A stretch of DNA of 64,000 bases, taken from Shewanella donghaensis (GTDB taxonomy: Bacteria > Pseudomonadota > Gammaproteobacteria > Enterobacterales > Shewanellaceae). Where the stretch lies: assembly GCF_007567505.1 (NCBI RefSeq), contig NZ_CP041783.1, positions 2,108,001-2,172,000 of the forward strand, in the 5' to 3' direction. Shown here piece after piece: positions 8,984 through 18,500 of this stretch. The stretch's first letter is position 1. Each line of letters opens with the position of its first letter. The translations under genes were made by a program, and so were the position numbers. The notes beneath the pieces were generated by a model, which did no database searches, was not told the DNA's origin, and saw only the letters and a list, made by a program, of their open reading frames with translations.

Positions 8984-9163
8984 ATGGATTTAATGATGTT
9001 ACTTAATTTTGCAGATCCATTAATCTCATTGCTTCTGCTTCCCGTTATCAGCTTTATTGTGTGTTCGTTGTTGATATGCGGGTTGCAGTGGTACCAATTT
9101 AGAAGCGTCAATGCTATTTCCAAAAAGTTTGTTTCACTGGAGATGGCAGGAAAAACAGCATGA
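8984..9163 (+). CDS. Small single-pass membrane protein (59 aa)
   Basis: The start ATG follows the previous stop by three bases and has GAGG about eight bases before it inside the upstream gene's end. The product begins MDLMMLLNFADP and has a hydrophobic segment from about residue 12 to 33 (LISLLLLPVISFIVCSLLICG). A basic tail with KK near residue 46 follows, predicting one inner-membrane helix. Family unknown. It is probably translated together with the exported protein before it, and the pair may act together at the envelope. Confidence 0.55.
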   Translation: MDLMMLLNFADPLISLLLLPVISFIVCSLLICGLQWYQFRSVNAISKKFVSLEMAGKTA

Positions 9164-9394
9164 ACTTAACTGTTGTAGAAAAGTGTTTAAAAGCAGATGA
9201 CAGCCTAAATCTAATAATAATTTCGTAAATATGTAACAACCACCCTATCTAAAAATCACTTAATAGCAGGTTTGTACGACTTGTTGACGTGCTTGTAATT
9301 GTTAATTCAGCCTGTATCAAAATTGAGCTTTCACGGTTTATAAAATTATTAGCACTGTGCTCAATTAAAAGGTCTAAATCGGCAATAAATAGGG

Positions 9395-9565
9395 CAGAGT
9401 AAACTTAATTCCAATCTCACCCAAATGAAGTTTGACGCTAAATAATCCCCCCTAAGTGTGTACAGATTTATTTGAGCACATCAATTTACTTGACCACACC
9501 AGAGCGCCCCCCCTTGACTCTGGTATGGGCGAAGCGCCACGACTTACCTTGGCAGCAAGGTCATT
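9395..9565 (+). repeat. Dispersed repeat, copy C
   Basis: AAACTTAATTCCAAT..CCC.AATGAAGTTTGACG resembles the left end of copy B. It is followed by a stem ACCAGAG/CTCTGGT (9498-9524) and by ATGGGCGAAGCGCCACGACT... (9525-9560), nearly identical to copy B's right block. It lies at the 3' end of aspA. The rest of the spacer (9164-9394) shows no gene. Confidence 0.6.
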
Positions 9566-9574
9566 AGAGCAATT

Positions 9575-11017
9575 TTATACCTTCGCTTCTCGGCTATGAC
9601 GCTTGGCTTGGTATTTAGGGTTCATCAGGTTTTCAACCGAAAGAATGTCATCGAGTTCATCAACGGTTAACAAGCCACGCTCTAGCACTACTTCGCGGAC
9701 GTTCTTACCGGTTTCAGCACAAATCTTGCCGACGATATCGCCTTCATGGTGGCCGATATAAGGGTTAAGGTAGGTCACAATCCCGATGGAGTTCAGTACA
9801 TGGTTCATACAGATCTCTGGGTTCGCAGTTATCCCTTCAACGCACTTTTCTCTCAGCGCTACACACGCGTTGCCCATAAGGCTCAATGATTCAAACATTG
9901 CCTGACCAATCACAGGTTCCATTACGTTAAGCTGCAATTGCCCAGCTTCTGCGGCCATAGTGATAGTAATGTCATTACCCACCACTTTAAACGCAACCTG
10001 ATTTACCACCTCTGGGATCACTGGGTTAACCTTGGCTGGCATAATAGATGAACCCGCTTGCAACTCGGGTAGATTGATCTCTTTCAAACCTGTGCGCGGG
10101 CCAGAGGAAAGTAAGCGCAGATCGTTACAAATCTTGGAGACTTTAATCGCCATACGCTTAATAGCGCTGTGCAGCATCACATAGGCGCCGCAATCAGATG
10201 TCGCCTCAATTAAATCCTCTGCTGGCACATAATTACGTCCTGTAATAACAGCAAGATGTTTGATGGCTAACGAGGAATAACCTATTGGCGTATTCAAACC
10301 CGTGCCAATCGCAGTCGCGCCTAAATTCACTTCTAGTAGTAGCTCTTGGCAACGCTTGATTGATTTAATTTCTTCTCGCAGCGTGACGGCATAGGCATGA
10401 AACTCCTGCCCTAATGTCATTGGCACTGCATCTTGTAATTGAGTACGGCCCATTTTTAGGACTGTATTAAACTCTTTCGCTTTAGCCTCAAAAGCACTGG
10501 TCAGATCGGTCAATGTATCTAACAGCGAATCGGTACTGTTGATTAATGCAATGCGAAAACCCGTTGGATAGGCATCATTGGTTGATTGGCATTTATTGAC
10601 ATGGTCATTGGGGTTAATCACATCGTAGCGGCCTTTTTCTAGCCCCATAAGCTCCAATGCTACGTTGGCCAATACTTCATTGGTATTCATGTTAACCGAA
10701 GTACCTGCGCCGCCCTGGTAAACATCCACTGGGAATTGGTCGACAAATTTCCCCGTCGTTAGGATGAGGTCACAGGCTTCAATAATTTTGTCGCCAATAT
10801 CGGGGTTAATTGCGCCCAATTCGCAATTCGCCATCGCAGCGGCTTTCTTGGTTAAGATCATGCCGCGCACAAATTCGGGAATATCGGAGATTTTAGAGTG
10901 ACTCAACTTAAAGTTTTCAATAGCTCGTAGAGTATGAATGCCATAATAGTGCTGGTTGGACACAGCTTTAGTGCCCAATAAATCTTCTTCGATCCGTACG
11001 CTATGGGTATCTTTCAT
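9575..11017 (-). CDS. aspA: Aspartate ammonia-lyase
   Basis: This enzyme deaminates aspartate to fumarate and ammonia in the cytoplasm, linking amino-acid use to the TCA cycle and fumarate respiration. The 480-residue protein has the fumarase/aspartase superfamily signature [11 protein letters not shown] at residues 322-332, with catalytic Ser323 in the mobile loop. It also has the TGLKEI and [15 protein letters not shown] segments typical of AspA rather than FumC. The start ATG has AGGAAT just before it. The gene stands alone; downstream is repeat copy C rather than an obvious terminator. Length and motifs are normal. A ~670-bp spacer separates it from the divergent pilin gene. Confidence 0.96.
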   Translation of the reverse strand: MKDTHSVRIEEDLLGTKAVSNQHYYGIHTLRAIENFKLSHSKISDIPEFVRGMILTKKAAAMANCELGAINPDIGDKIIEACDLILTTGKFVDQFPVDVYQGGAGTSVNMNTNEVLANVALELMGLEKGRYDVINPNDHVNKCQSTNDAYPTGFRIALINSTDSLLDTLTDLTSAFEAKAKEFNTVLKMGRTQLQDAVPMTLGQEFHAYAVTLREEIKSIKRCQELLLEVNLGATAIGTGLNTPIGYSSLAIKHLAVITGRNYVPAEDLIEATSDCGAYVMLHSAIKRMAIKVSKICNDLRLLSSGPRTGLKEINLPELQAGSSIMPAKVNPVIPEVVNQVAFKVVGNDITITMAAEAGQLQLNVMEPVIGQAMFESLSLMGNACVALREKCVEGITANPEICMNHVLNSIGIVTYLNPYIGHHEGDIVGKICAETGKNVREVVLERGLLTVDELDDILSVENLMNPKYQAKRHSREAKV

Positions 11018-11713
11018 TTCATTCCTATTAAATATGGGTCAGGGTAAAATTTATTGCCGAGTAATAGTCAGTGTAATATGAGCCGTATTTTATAAGCCGA
11101 GCGATAAAAATCACTCATTAGAAATCATCTATAATTAAGAATAAATATCGCCTCTTTGACTATTGAGCACGATATTAACGCGTTGGCAGTGTGGGGAATT
11201 AGAGAAAGATCACCTAAATACAATCACGCGTAAATTTGTGCGATTTGTTAGACATTCATCTCAACTTGATAAGGAATGTGACCCCGACTAAAGCACATCA
11301 AAACGGCGAATAAATGACGGGAATGTCATTTTTTTTATGCTAGAAACACATTGACTCACCTTTGAAAATAAGTGGGTGAAGCACCGAGACTGTCCTCAGC
11401 GGCAAGGCCATAAAAACAAATCATAAGTAATTCTAGCTCCCATTTGCCGAATTAAAGTCATCGATATATTAATCTTGCCTGAAACTTTTCTAAACATCTG
11501 TGGTGTTCAAAAATTAACATTAATTCATTTGAAAGTTGAACAAAAAAGGCGCAATTTAAATTTAGAGCTTTAGCTCTAATGTGGAATATGTCTTACTCAT
11601 TTTAAAATTTACGTATTTAATTTGAATAAAAAACGCTAGGAGAGCTTTCATGTTCGCTTTATAGGATCACTGTAAAGCCAGTTTCAGCTATGAAGATAGC
11701 AAAGGTGTTAACA
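11018..11713. other. Intergenic region between aspA and pilin gene
   Basis: No gene is seen. It contains an isolated terminator-like hairpin (11312-11337) and a diverged copy of the dispersed repeat core at 11372-11411 (GTGGGTGAAGCACC...GGCAAGGCCAT). The right half is AT-rich and must hold the pilin promoter, which I could not assign. Confidence 0.5.
11312..11337 (+). terminator. Orphan rho-independent terminator
   Basis: AAATGAC (11312-11318), loop GGAAT region, GTCATTT (11325-11331), then a run of T to 11337. It is oriented to stop plus-strand transcripts, but no plus-strand gene lies before it for more than 2 kb. A small RNA from the aspA upstream region would explain it; that is inference. 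Confidence 0.55.
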
Positions 11714-12223
11714 ATGAAAAATCAACAAGGTTTTACGCTAATTGAATTAGTCGTCGTCATCATTATTCTAGGCATACTCGCTACCGTCGCTGCGCCAAAA
11801 TTTATTAACCTACAGGGTGATGCTAGAGTCAGTTCTCTTGCAGGAATGAAAGGCGCAATTCACAGTGCCAATGCGCTTGTTTATTCTAAGGCAAGTTTGG
11901 CAGGGGTAGAAAAATCCTCCCTCAACACAGATTTAGATATTGGTACTGGTCAAGTACTCTTTACCGCGTACGGTTATACGCTTGCTACTAACACTGATTT
12001 AGAAAATGTGCTCGATACAAAATTTAATCATGCCACATCCAGTACCGACCCAACCATCACTCATAATAATAATGCTGAATGGACTATTTACGCTGATGGT
12101 AATGGCGATGCATATATTTGGCAAAAAGGTGCGCCAGCAACATGTAAATTGACATATAAACAAGCTAAAAGTCCGACTGAGTTACCCAGTTATCAAATAA
12201 CGACTGATGCGACTAAATGTTAA
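11714..12223 (+). CDS. Type IV pilin, MSHA major-pilin-like (MshA family)
   Basis: The prepilin leader MKNQQG is short and is followed by FTLIELVVVIIILGILATVA, the class IV pilin motif with Phe+1 and Glu+5. Processing by prepilin peptidase after Gly6 is expected. The N-terminal helix continues into PKFINLQGDAR, as in MSHA pilins. Two C-terminal cysteines (ATCKLTY and the final Cys) can form the pilin disulfide loop. I chose ATG 11714 because AAAGG lies about eight bases before it; the ATG at 11690 has no ribosome site and would add eight residues. No assembly genes adjoin it, so it is an orphan that depends on an msh or pil system elsewhere. Confidence 0.85.
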   Translation: MKNQQGFTLIELVVVIIILGILATVAAPKFINLQGDARVSSLAGMKGAIHSANALVYSKASLAGVEKSSLNTDLDIGTGQVLFTAYGYTLATNTDLENVLDTKFNHATSSTDPTITHNNNAEWTIYADGNGDAYIWQKGAPATCKLTYKQAKSPTELPSYQITTDATKC

Positions 12224-12922
12224 AGCAGAAATTAAACGGCATTAAATGGGATCAGGGACAGTGAAAACTTAAACATAACCCCCCCTTTCCAAATGAAATC
12301 ACGAGGCGGATAAATCCCTAATAAGTAAGTAAGTGAGTAAATAAATGGAATTCGTCTGAGCCTATTCCGCTTATTTTGCTTATTTTGCTTCAAACAACAT
12401 TGTAGCCTTAATATCAAGATCATAAATGTGGTAACCAGATTAAAACATGGCTTAAACGGTATGATCTTGATTGTCGAAAATCACTGAGTCAATCAGAAGG
12501 CGACTCTATCCGGTACAACAAGCTATAACATTGTGATTGCTGATATTGGGCTTGAGGTTTTAATTCATTAGTGCAATGACAGCCAAACATTACTCTGGCC
12601 CACAGTGAATGAGATGAAAATATTGAAAGAGTTGCTGAATATGGGATGGACAGCTATTGAGGAAATCAGCTGAAAGCATGTTTTTTTAAACAAAAAGTAA
12701 AAACAAGAAACACAAACACAGATCACTAAGCTTGCCAGTTAGTGCGTGTCAGGCAACAAATAACCATATGCGATTTATTGATTAATGCTATCAGTGTACT
12801 TGCAGCTTTGACTGTCGTTTTTATATTAAGACTTTTCTATTTCATGTTTCATGTTTCATGTTTCATGTTTCATGTTTCATGTTTCTGATAATAGCCACAA
12901 AATAAGGCAAGCATAATAAAAG
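12224..12922. other. Intergenic region, no gene recognised
   Basis: About 700 bp with short simple repeats: AAGTAAGTAAGTGAGTAAATAAATG near 12320, TTATTTTGC twice near 12370, and a heptamer array at 12841-12882. ORFs here are short, lack ribosome sites and resemble nothing. Confidence 0.5.
12841..12882. repeat. Heptanucleotide tandem repeat (TTCATGT)6
   Basis: Six exact copies of TTCATGT are followed by a broken seventh (TTCTGAT). It lies about 40 bp beyond the 3' end of the DUF533 gene. Exact identity between units suggests recent slippage and a copy-number-variable locus. Confidence 0.95.
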
Positions 12923-13591
12923 TTAAGCGGCGACCTTATGTGAGCTGACTTGATGTTCAAGCTCTTTTACCAGAGCTGGCGGCAATTGTAATCGGGCTGC
13001 CAACATTGCTAAATAAGACTTTTCTGCTGCAGTATCAACATCAACAGCAAATAGTGAAGCAATATAAATTTCTGCAGCAACTTCTGGACAGCTGGCACTG
13101 TTAACAATATTGTCGATATCAACAGGATGCCCCATCTCTTGTACGAGTAAATGCTGACTTTCACTATCTAGCCCCAATGTTTCAATTCTCTGGAAAATAG
13201 CTTGGCTCTCTTGCGCATCTAAACGTCCATCCGAGCGAGCTGCGGCGATCATTGCTCGTACCAATATTAAACCCAACGCTTCGGTCGCAGCAGGATTGTC
13301 ATCACTAGGTAAAAAGGCTGATCCCTTAGGAGGCGAGGATAACTCATTATGCTGACTAGCTGGTGTTTCAGTGGTGCCAGTGTTTTGATTGTTGTTATAA
13401 CGTTTGAATGCGGTATAAGCCAGCCCGCCAACGGCGGCAATGCCACCGACTTTTAATGCATTAGCACCTATTTTCTTTACCGTTTTACCTTTAACCATGT
13501 TGCTTGCCATACCACCAGCGAGGCCTCCGACAAAACCGCTGGCAGCGCCACTGCCCATAATTGACCCTAAAAGCTTATTCATATCGACCAT
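12923..13591 (-). CDS. DUF533/TerB-like inner-membrane-associated protein (YebE-like)
   Basis: The first part is Gly/Ala-rich (GSGAASGFVGGLAGGMASN), followed by a hydrophobic segment at about residues 45-60 (KVGGIAAVGGLAYTAF). A polar linker leads into a helical TerB-like domain at about 95-215 with ALGLILVRAMIAAARSDGRLDAQE, the acidic metal-binding-like signature seen in DUF533/TerB proteins. E. coli YebE has this layout; its function is poorly defined. ATG 13591 is chosen over the upstream TTG because GGAG lies nine bases before it. The gene stands alone. The family call is good; the function is unknown. Confidence 0.75.
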   Translation of the reverse strand: MVDMNKLLGSIMGSGAASGFVGGLAGGMASNMVKGKTVKKIGANALKVGGIAAVGGLAYTAFKRYNNNQNTGTTETPASQHNELSSPPKGSAFLPSDDNPAATEALGLILVRAMIAAARSDGRLDAQESQAIFQRIETLGLDSESQHLLVQEMGHPVDIDNIVNSASCPEVAAEIYIASLFAVDVDTAAEKSYLAMLAARLQLPPALVKELEHQVSSHKVAA

Positions 13592-13995
13592 AATTATTAG
13601 CTCCAACAAGATTAAAAAGTAAACTAAACAGAATCAAAAATACTATATGAAAAAAACAGCAAATAGGTTCAAACATTAATAAAGATTAATTCTCATTGAA
13701 TGACCCATGCTTGAGAAGTGCAAAGCTGAATTAACGGTATTGGCAGTTGCTCACGCCCAACAAAATAGCGCCCAAAGCAGTCTGACTCGTCATGTTCTAA
13801 ATCACAAAACAACCATAAAAAACCAATATGCGTTAAGCCATCCATTTGGGTTACACCGAATAAGAGCCCTCTTTTTACAAAATCTCCTACAAAATACCCT
13901 GTTAATTTCCGGCATTTCCGGACAAATGTCCTCTTATCTGGATCGGGTATTACCTAGAATAAACACATTAAAAAACTCCATAAAAAGGTAGCACC
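13592..13995. other. Intergenic region before deoD
   Basis: No supported gene. A 94-codon frame (13707-13991) runs through it but lacks a ribosome site and has no recognisable composition. Promoters for deoD and the divergent DUF533 gene must be here. Confidence 0.45.
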
Positions 13996-14706
13996 ATGAC
14001 TCCTCATATTAATGCATCAAAGGGCGATTTCGCTGACACGGTTTTAATGCCTGGCGATCCTTTACGAGCGAAATTTATTGCCGAAAACTATCTATCAGAT
14101 GTTAAGCAAGTCTGTGATGTACGTAACATTCTTGGGTTTACGGGCACTTATAAAGGGCAAGCTATTTCAGTATTAGCCTCAGGCATGGGCACGCCTTCGA
14201 TGGCCATTTATGCCAATGAACTTATCAATGAATTTGGGGTTAAGCAGTTAATCCGTGTTGGTAGCTGCGGCGCTATTGCAGAAGATATTGAGCTAAGGGA
14301 TATTATTGTGCCTAACGCTGCCAGTACGGGTAACGCCATGAACCGTGCCCGTTTTGCAGGTTATGATTATGCCGCCGCACCTGATTTTTCGATGCTAAAA
14401 AACTGTTGGGATGTGGCGCAGTCACTGTCTCTTGATGTGCGTGTGGGTAATATTTTTACTAGCGATTTTTTCTACGAAGATCCTGACACGCTTATGCCAG
14501 CCATGAAAACAATGAACATTCTCGCCTATGATATGGAGTCAGCAGCATTATTTACTATTGCGGCTAAATATCGAGTGAAAGCATTAAGCATATTAACAGT
14601 GTCTGATCACGTCATAAAAGGTGGAGAGTTAACGACTGAAGAGCGCCAAAGTTCATTTGATAACATGATGAAGTTAGCGTTAGAAACAGCTATTAAGCCG
14701 ATATAG
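13996..14706 (+). CDS. deoD: Purine nucleoside phosphorylase, DeoD type
   Basis: This enzyme splits purine (deoxy)nucleosides with phosphate into base and (deoxy)ribose-1-phosphate for salvage. The 236-residue protein carries the PNP/UDP family motifs GDFADTVLMPGDPLRAKF, GFTGTYKG, VGSCGA and a C-terminal VSDHV in which Asp204 is the catalytic acid at the same number as in E. coli DeoD. AAGGTAG precedes the ATG. It is not in a deo operon here; the neighbour is a convergent Crp/Fnr-type regulator. Its stop codon lies inside a 9-bp tandem repeat. A Tsx/OmpK-like channel for nucleosides is encoded 15 kb away. Confidence 0.93.
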   Translation: MTPHINASKGDFADTVLMPGDPLRAKFIAENYLSDVKQVCDVRNILGFTGTYKGQAISVLASGMGTPSMAIYANELINEFGVKQLIRVGSCGAIAEDIELRDIIVPNAASTGNAMNRARFAGYDYAAAPDFSMLKNCWDVAQSLSLDVRVGNIFTSDFFYEDPDTLMPAMKTMNILAYDMESAALFTIAAKYRVKALSILTVSDHVIKGGELTTEERQSSFDNMMKLALETAIKPI

Positions 14707-14736
14707 TCGATATAGTCGATATAGTCGATATAGTCG
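14701..14736. repeat. Nonanucleotide tandem repeat (ATATAGTCG)4 across the deoD stop
   Basis: Four exact copies of ATATAGTCG start at 14701. The deoD stop TAG is inside the first copy, and every copy repeats ATA-TAG-TCG in frame, so expansion cannot lengthen the protein. Confidence 0.95.
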
Positions 14737-14755
14737 AACAGACAAGTCCATCACC

Positions 14756-14780
14756 TAGCGCCAAAAATCTTTGGCGCTAT
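14756..14780. terminator. Probable terminator between deoD and the crp-like gene
   Basis: TAGCGCCAAA (14756-14765) pairs perfectly with TTTGGCGCTA (14770-14779). It lies between convergent genes and could act for both, although the T-tract is weak on either side. Confidence 0.6.
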
Positions 14781-14817
14781 ATCTAGCCCATATGTTTAAA
14801 TCGCTATGTTCAAATCG

Positions 14818-15417
14818 CTAAAATTGACCTATGACCTTGTAACGTTTACCGATTTTCTCTAGCTTTTTTTCTTCGATAAGTTCGTGAATAATTCTGCGGT
14901 AGGTTCTGGTGGTAATACCGAGTTTTTTAGCGTTTAAAGTCGATGACAAATCAAATAACTCATCATCCGACACGTTATGTGCTTGTAGTATTTGATTGAT
15001 AATACTTATTTTTGTTGGCTGTGTGAGGCGCTCAATGAGCTTTTTGACATTGGTATTATATCGTTTCGTCATTAATGCCATTAAATCAGAAAAAACCTGA
15101 CTGTCGGCTGATAAAACAGTTAACACCTGCATTTTACTGAGCTTATAAAAAGCTCCAGGTTTATTGGATTTAACGCTAAATAGTGAATGATTATCTTGTT
15201 GAAAAAACTCCATCTCACCAACAAAGCCAGTGTAATTTTCTTCCACCTTCAAAATAAACTCATTGCCGTTATCATTAATATAAGAAACCGTAAAATTGGC
15301 ATCTATACAAAATAATAGTGACGTGACGTCATTAGACTGGCGTAATAAATAAGTGCCTTGATCATAATCGTGCTTACGTACACCCGTTGATTCGAGCACA
15401 GCAATAATATTTTCCAA
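14818..15417 (-). CDS. Crp/Fnr-family transcriptional regulator
   Basis: The 199-residue protein has an N-terminal cyclic-nucleotide-binding-like beta domain (about 15-110; GTYLLRQSNDV, then GFVGEMEFF, the GE-containing turn). A dimerisation helix follows, then a C-terminal winged helix (about 150-195; LNAKKLGITTRTYRRIIHELIEEKKLEK), where recognition helix TRTYRRII reads DNA. It lacks the N-terminal cysteine cluster of Fnr, so it is not an oxygen sensor of that type; a YeiL-like regulator is one possibility. It is convergent with deoD and lies past the RND operon's terminator. The effector and targets are unknown. Confidence 0.8.
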   Translation of the reverse strand: MENIIAVLESTGVRKHDYDQGTYLLRQSNDVTSLLFCIDANFTVSYINDNGNEFILKVEENYTGFVGEMEFFQQDNHSLFSVKSNKPGAFYKLSKMQVLTVLSADSQVFSDLMALMTKRYNTNVKKLIERLTQPTKISIINQILQAHNVSDDELFDLSSTLNAKKLGITTRTYRRIIHELIEEKKLEKIGKRYKVIGQF

Positions 15418-15510
15418 TCAAGGACACTCCGTTATTTAAATTGCCATTCTATTCTAGCGAAATTAGATGGGAATATGGAATTTTCATATCAGCTCAGATA
15501 TTACAGTCAT

Positions 15511-15536
15511 AAAAATGGGGCAACTAAGCCCCATTT
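15511..15536 (-). terminator. Terminator of the RND efflux operon
   Basis: On the minus strand AAATGGGGC/GCCCCATTT (9 bp, 6-nt loop) is followed by TTTTTAT. It lies about 50 bp after the RND permease stop. Confidence 0.8.
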
Positions 15537-15584
15537 ACTCTTCCATTGATTAGCAACTCGCCATTGGTTACGAAGCTTAAACCA

Positions 15585-18500
15585 CTAACTTCTAGCAACG
15601 CCAAAGCTATCCTCAAACTTTTGATCTAAGCTAGCTTGGTCAACTTTATTGCCCTTTAATCGCTCAACTACAAGGTAGTTAACCGGTACCAATATCAAGG
15701 TGATAAAGGTAGCAAAGATAATCCCGAAGCCCAATGATATGGCCATAGGAATTAAGAACTGCGCTTGAGTGGACTTCTCTAATAACAGCGGCATTAAGCC
15801 GATAAAAGTGGTCAAACTGGTAAGCATAACCGGTCTAAATCGTTTGGTACCCGCTGTTAATACCGCCTCCGCTAATGGCATTCCTGCTTCACGCTTTTTG
15901 TTAATAAAGTCCACCAGCACTAAGGAGTCGTTTACCACCACACCTACGAGTGCCATCATCCCCAAAATACTAAAGATGGTGAGCGGTGAGCCCATTAACC
16001 AGTGACCGAGTACTGCGCCAATTAAGCCAAAGGGGATCACGCTCATCACAATTAACGGCTGAATGTATGATTTAAACGGTATCGCCAATAAGCTATAAAT
16101 CATAAACAACACGAACACTAAGCCCCATTGAAGCGAACCAAAACTGTCTCGTTGCTCACGCGCTTCACCTTCCAGTGAATGCCTCACACCTGGATATTGC
16201 TGCACTAAGCCGTCAAGAAAGACCTTAAGATCGGCTTGTAATACCGTCATATTAGTGTTGTCTTTATCCACATCAGCAGTGACATTTAATACGCGATAAC
16301 GGTCGATTCGTTTAATGCTTGATGGACTCTTGCCTGAGGTCATTTTCGCCACATGGCCAAGTGGCACTTGCGCGCCCTGACTAGTGGTAATCAAGACCTT
16401 TTTAAGGTCATCCAATGACTGACGTTCATCTAGTGGCAAACGTAGCATCACTCGAACATCATCTCGTCCACGCTGTATACGTTGAACTTCGGCGCCAAAA
16501 TAGAAGCTTCTGACTTGAGTTGACACTTCCTGACGCGTTAGCCCCAATGCCTTACCTTGCTCAGTTAACTCAATTAATAGCTCTTCTTTACCGTTAGATA
16601 GACTATCTGCGATATCAAATACTGTCGGGTATTTTTTCAGATGCTCTTTAACTTGATCGGCAATCTCACGTAAAGTCTCAAGCGAGTTAGCACTGAGCTG
16701 CACATCAATAGGATCAGAACTACGGCCTATTTCAGCGCGGTAAGTGACTGACTCAGCGCCAGGAATATCACCAACACTGCGGCGCCATTCTGTTAATAGT
16801 TGCTGAGAGGTAATATCTGATTCACGCTTCTCTGCGGCGGTTATTTCAAAACGCACCCCGCCAGCATTTGAGGTGCCACCGCGGCCACCTGTCGTGGCTA
16901 AAATGTTGAGAATGACACTCTCACCGTCTTCTTCGGTATACTTTTTTTGCAGCGCCTCAGCTTTAGCGGCAATGGCAATAATATGCGCGTTAGTCACCTC
17001 AAATGGGGTGCCTGCTGGCATGGTCAAGTTGAGTCGCACTGTTTCACTAGGAATGCGCGGGAAGAAGGTAAACTTAGTCCACCCCGTGGCTAACAATGCC
17101 GCTATCACTAGTAGCACACTGAGAAATAAGCTCAAGGTGGCGGTTTTATGCTTCAGCGCAATCCGAAGAAATGGTTGATAGAATTGAATAATCGCTCGTT
17201 CAAATCCATCGGCAAATTTTTGCTGAAAAACCTCAAATTTATTATAATTTTCTTTCTCGCTGCGCATCTTAATATATTTAAGGTGAGCAGGAAGGACAAA
17301 CTTAGATTCGATTAACGAGAACAGCAGTACCGGGATAACCACAATCGCAATTTGACCAAATATAGCTCCTCGAGTCCCCTCGATAAACAACATAGGTAAA
17401 AATGCGGTCACAGTGGTTAAAATACCAAAGGTCACTGGCGCAGCCACTTCTTGGGCGCCAAGAATCGCCGCTTGCTCACCATTTGGCGAGGTCTTAAGAT
17501 GAGTGTAAATATTCTCGCCGGTGACAATGGCATCATCGACCACTATCCCCAATACCAAAATAAACCCAAACAGACTTATTACGTTTAAAGAGACACCAAA
17601 AAATGGCATAAATATGAAGGCGCCCATAAACGAAACAGGAATACCGATAAACACCCAAATAGCGATCGAAGGACGTAAAAACAAAGTCAGCAATAGCAGT
17701 ACTAATATGCCACCCTGTAACGCACTGCCTGTTAAGGTGGCAATACGGTTCTTAACGATTTCAGAATCATCATCCCAATAGCTGAGACCATAGCCTTGGG
17801 GTAATGTTGCCTGACGCGAATCGATATAACCCTTAATTTTATCAGCCACATCAATCGCACTTTGCTGGCCGATTCGATACACATCAATAAATGCCGCTTG
17901 TTGACCATTAAAACGGGTTCTTACTGGGGTTTCTTCAAAACCGTCCACCACATTGGCAATATCACCTAAACGGATAATGGTGCCATCAGCAGCAGATTTA
18001 ATGGCAATATTGGCAAACTCATCTTTGTAGTAAGCTTGGCCTTTAGAGCGTAGTAATATATCGCCGCCTTGGGTTTTTAAATTACCCGCGGAGATATCAG
18101 TACTGGACGCATTAATGGCTTTCGAAACTTCGCTAAGGGTTAAGTTGTACTGGCGTAATTTGTTTTGCGATAAAGCTAATGACACTTCATAGTTACGCAC
18201 CCCACTTAAATCCAGCTGGGTGACGCCTTCAAGACGCAGCAATTCATCACGTACGACTTCGGCAAATTCTACTGTCTCTTTCTCGCTATATATGCCCGTA
18301 ACTGTCACTGCTATTACTTCACGTTTGCGCTGAGCAAGGGCTATAACGGGGTTTTCAGCATCAACAGGAAAAGTATTAATCGCATCGACTCGGCTTTTAA
18401 TATCCGCCAACATTTCGCGAGGATCGTAGCCACTTTCGACTTCGATGGTGACCTGAGATGAAGACTCTGATGAGCTAGAGGTAATTTTCTCTATTCCTTC

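Noticed and set aside
12232..12423. 63-codon minus-strand ORF after the pilin gene
   Set aside because: Low-complexity, simple repeats, no ribosome site.
13707..13991. 94-codon plus-strand ORF before deoD
   Set aside because: No ribosome site, no recognisable pattern, and it occupies the only space for the deoD promoter.
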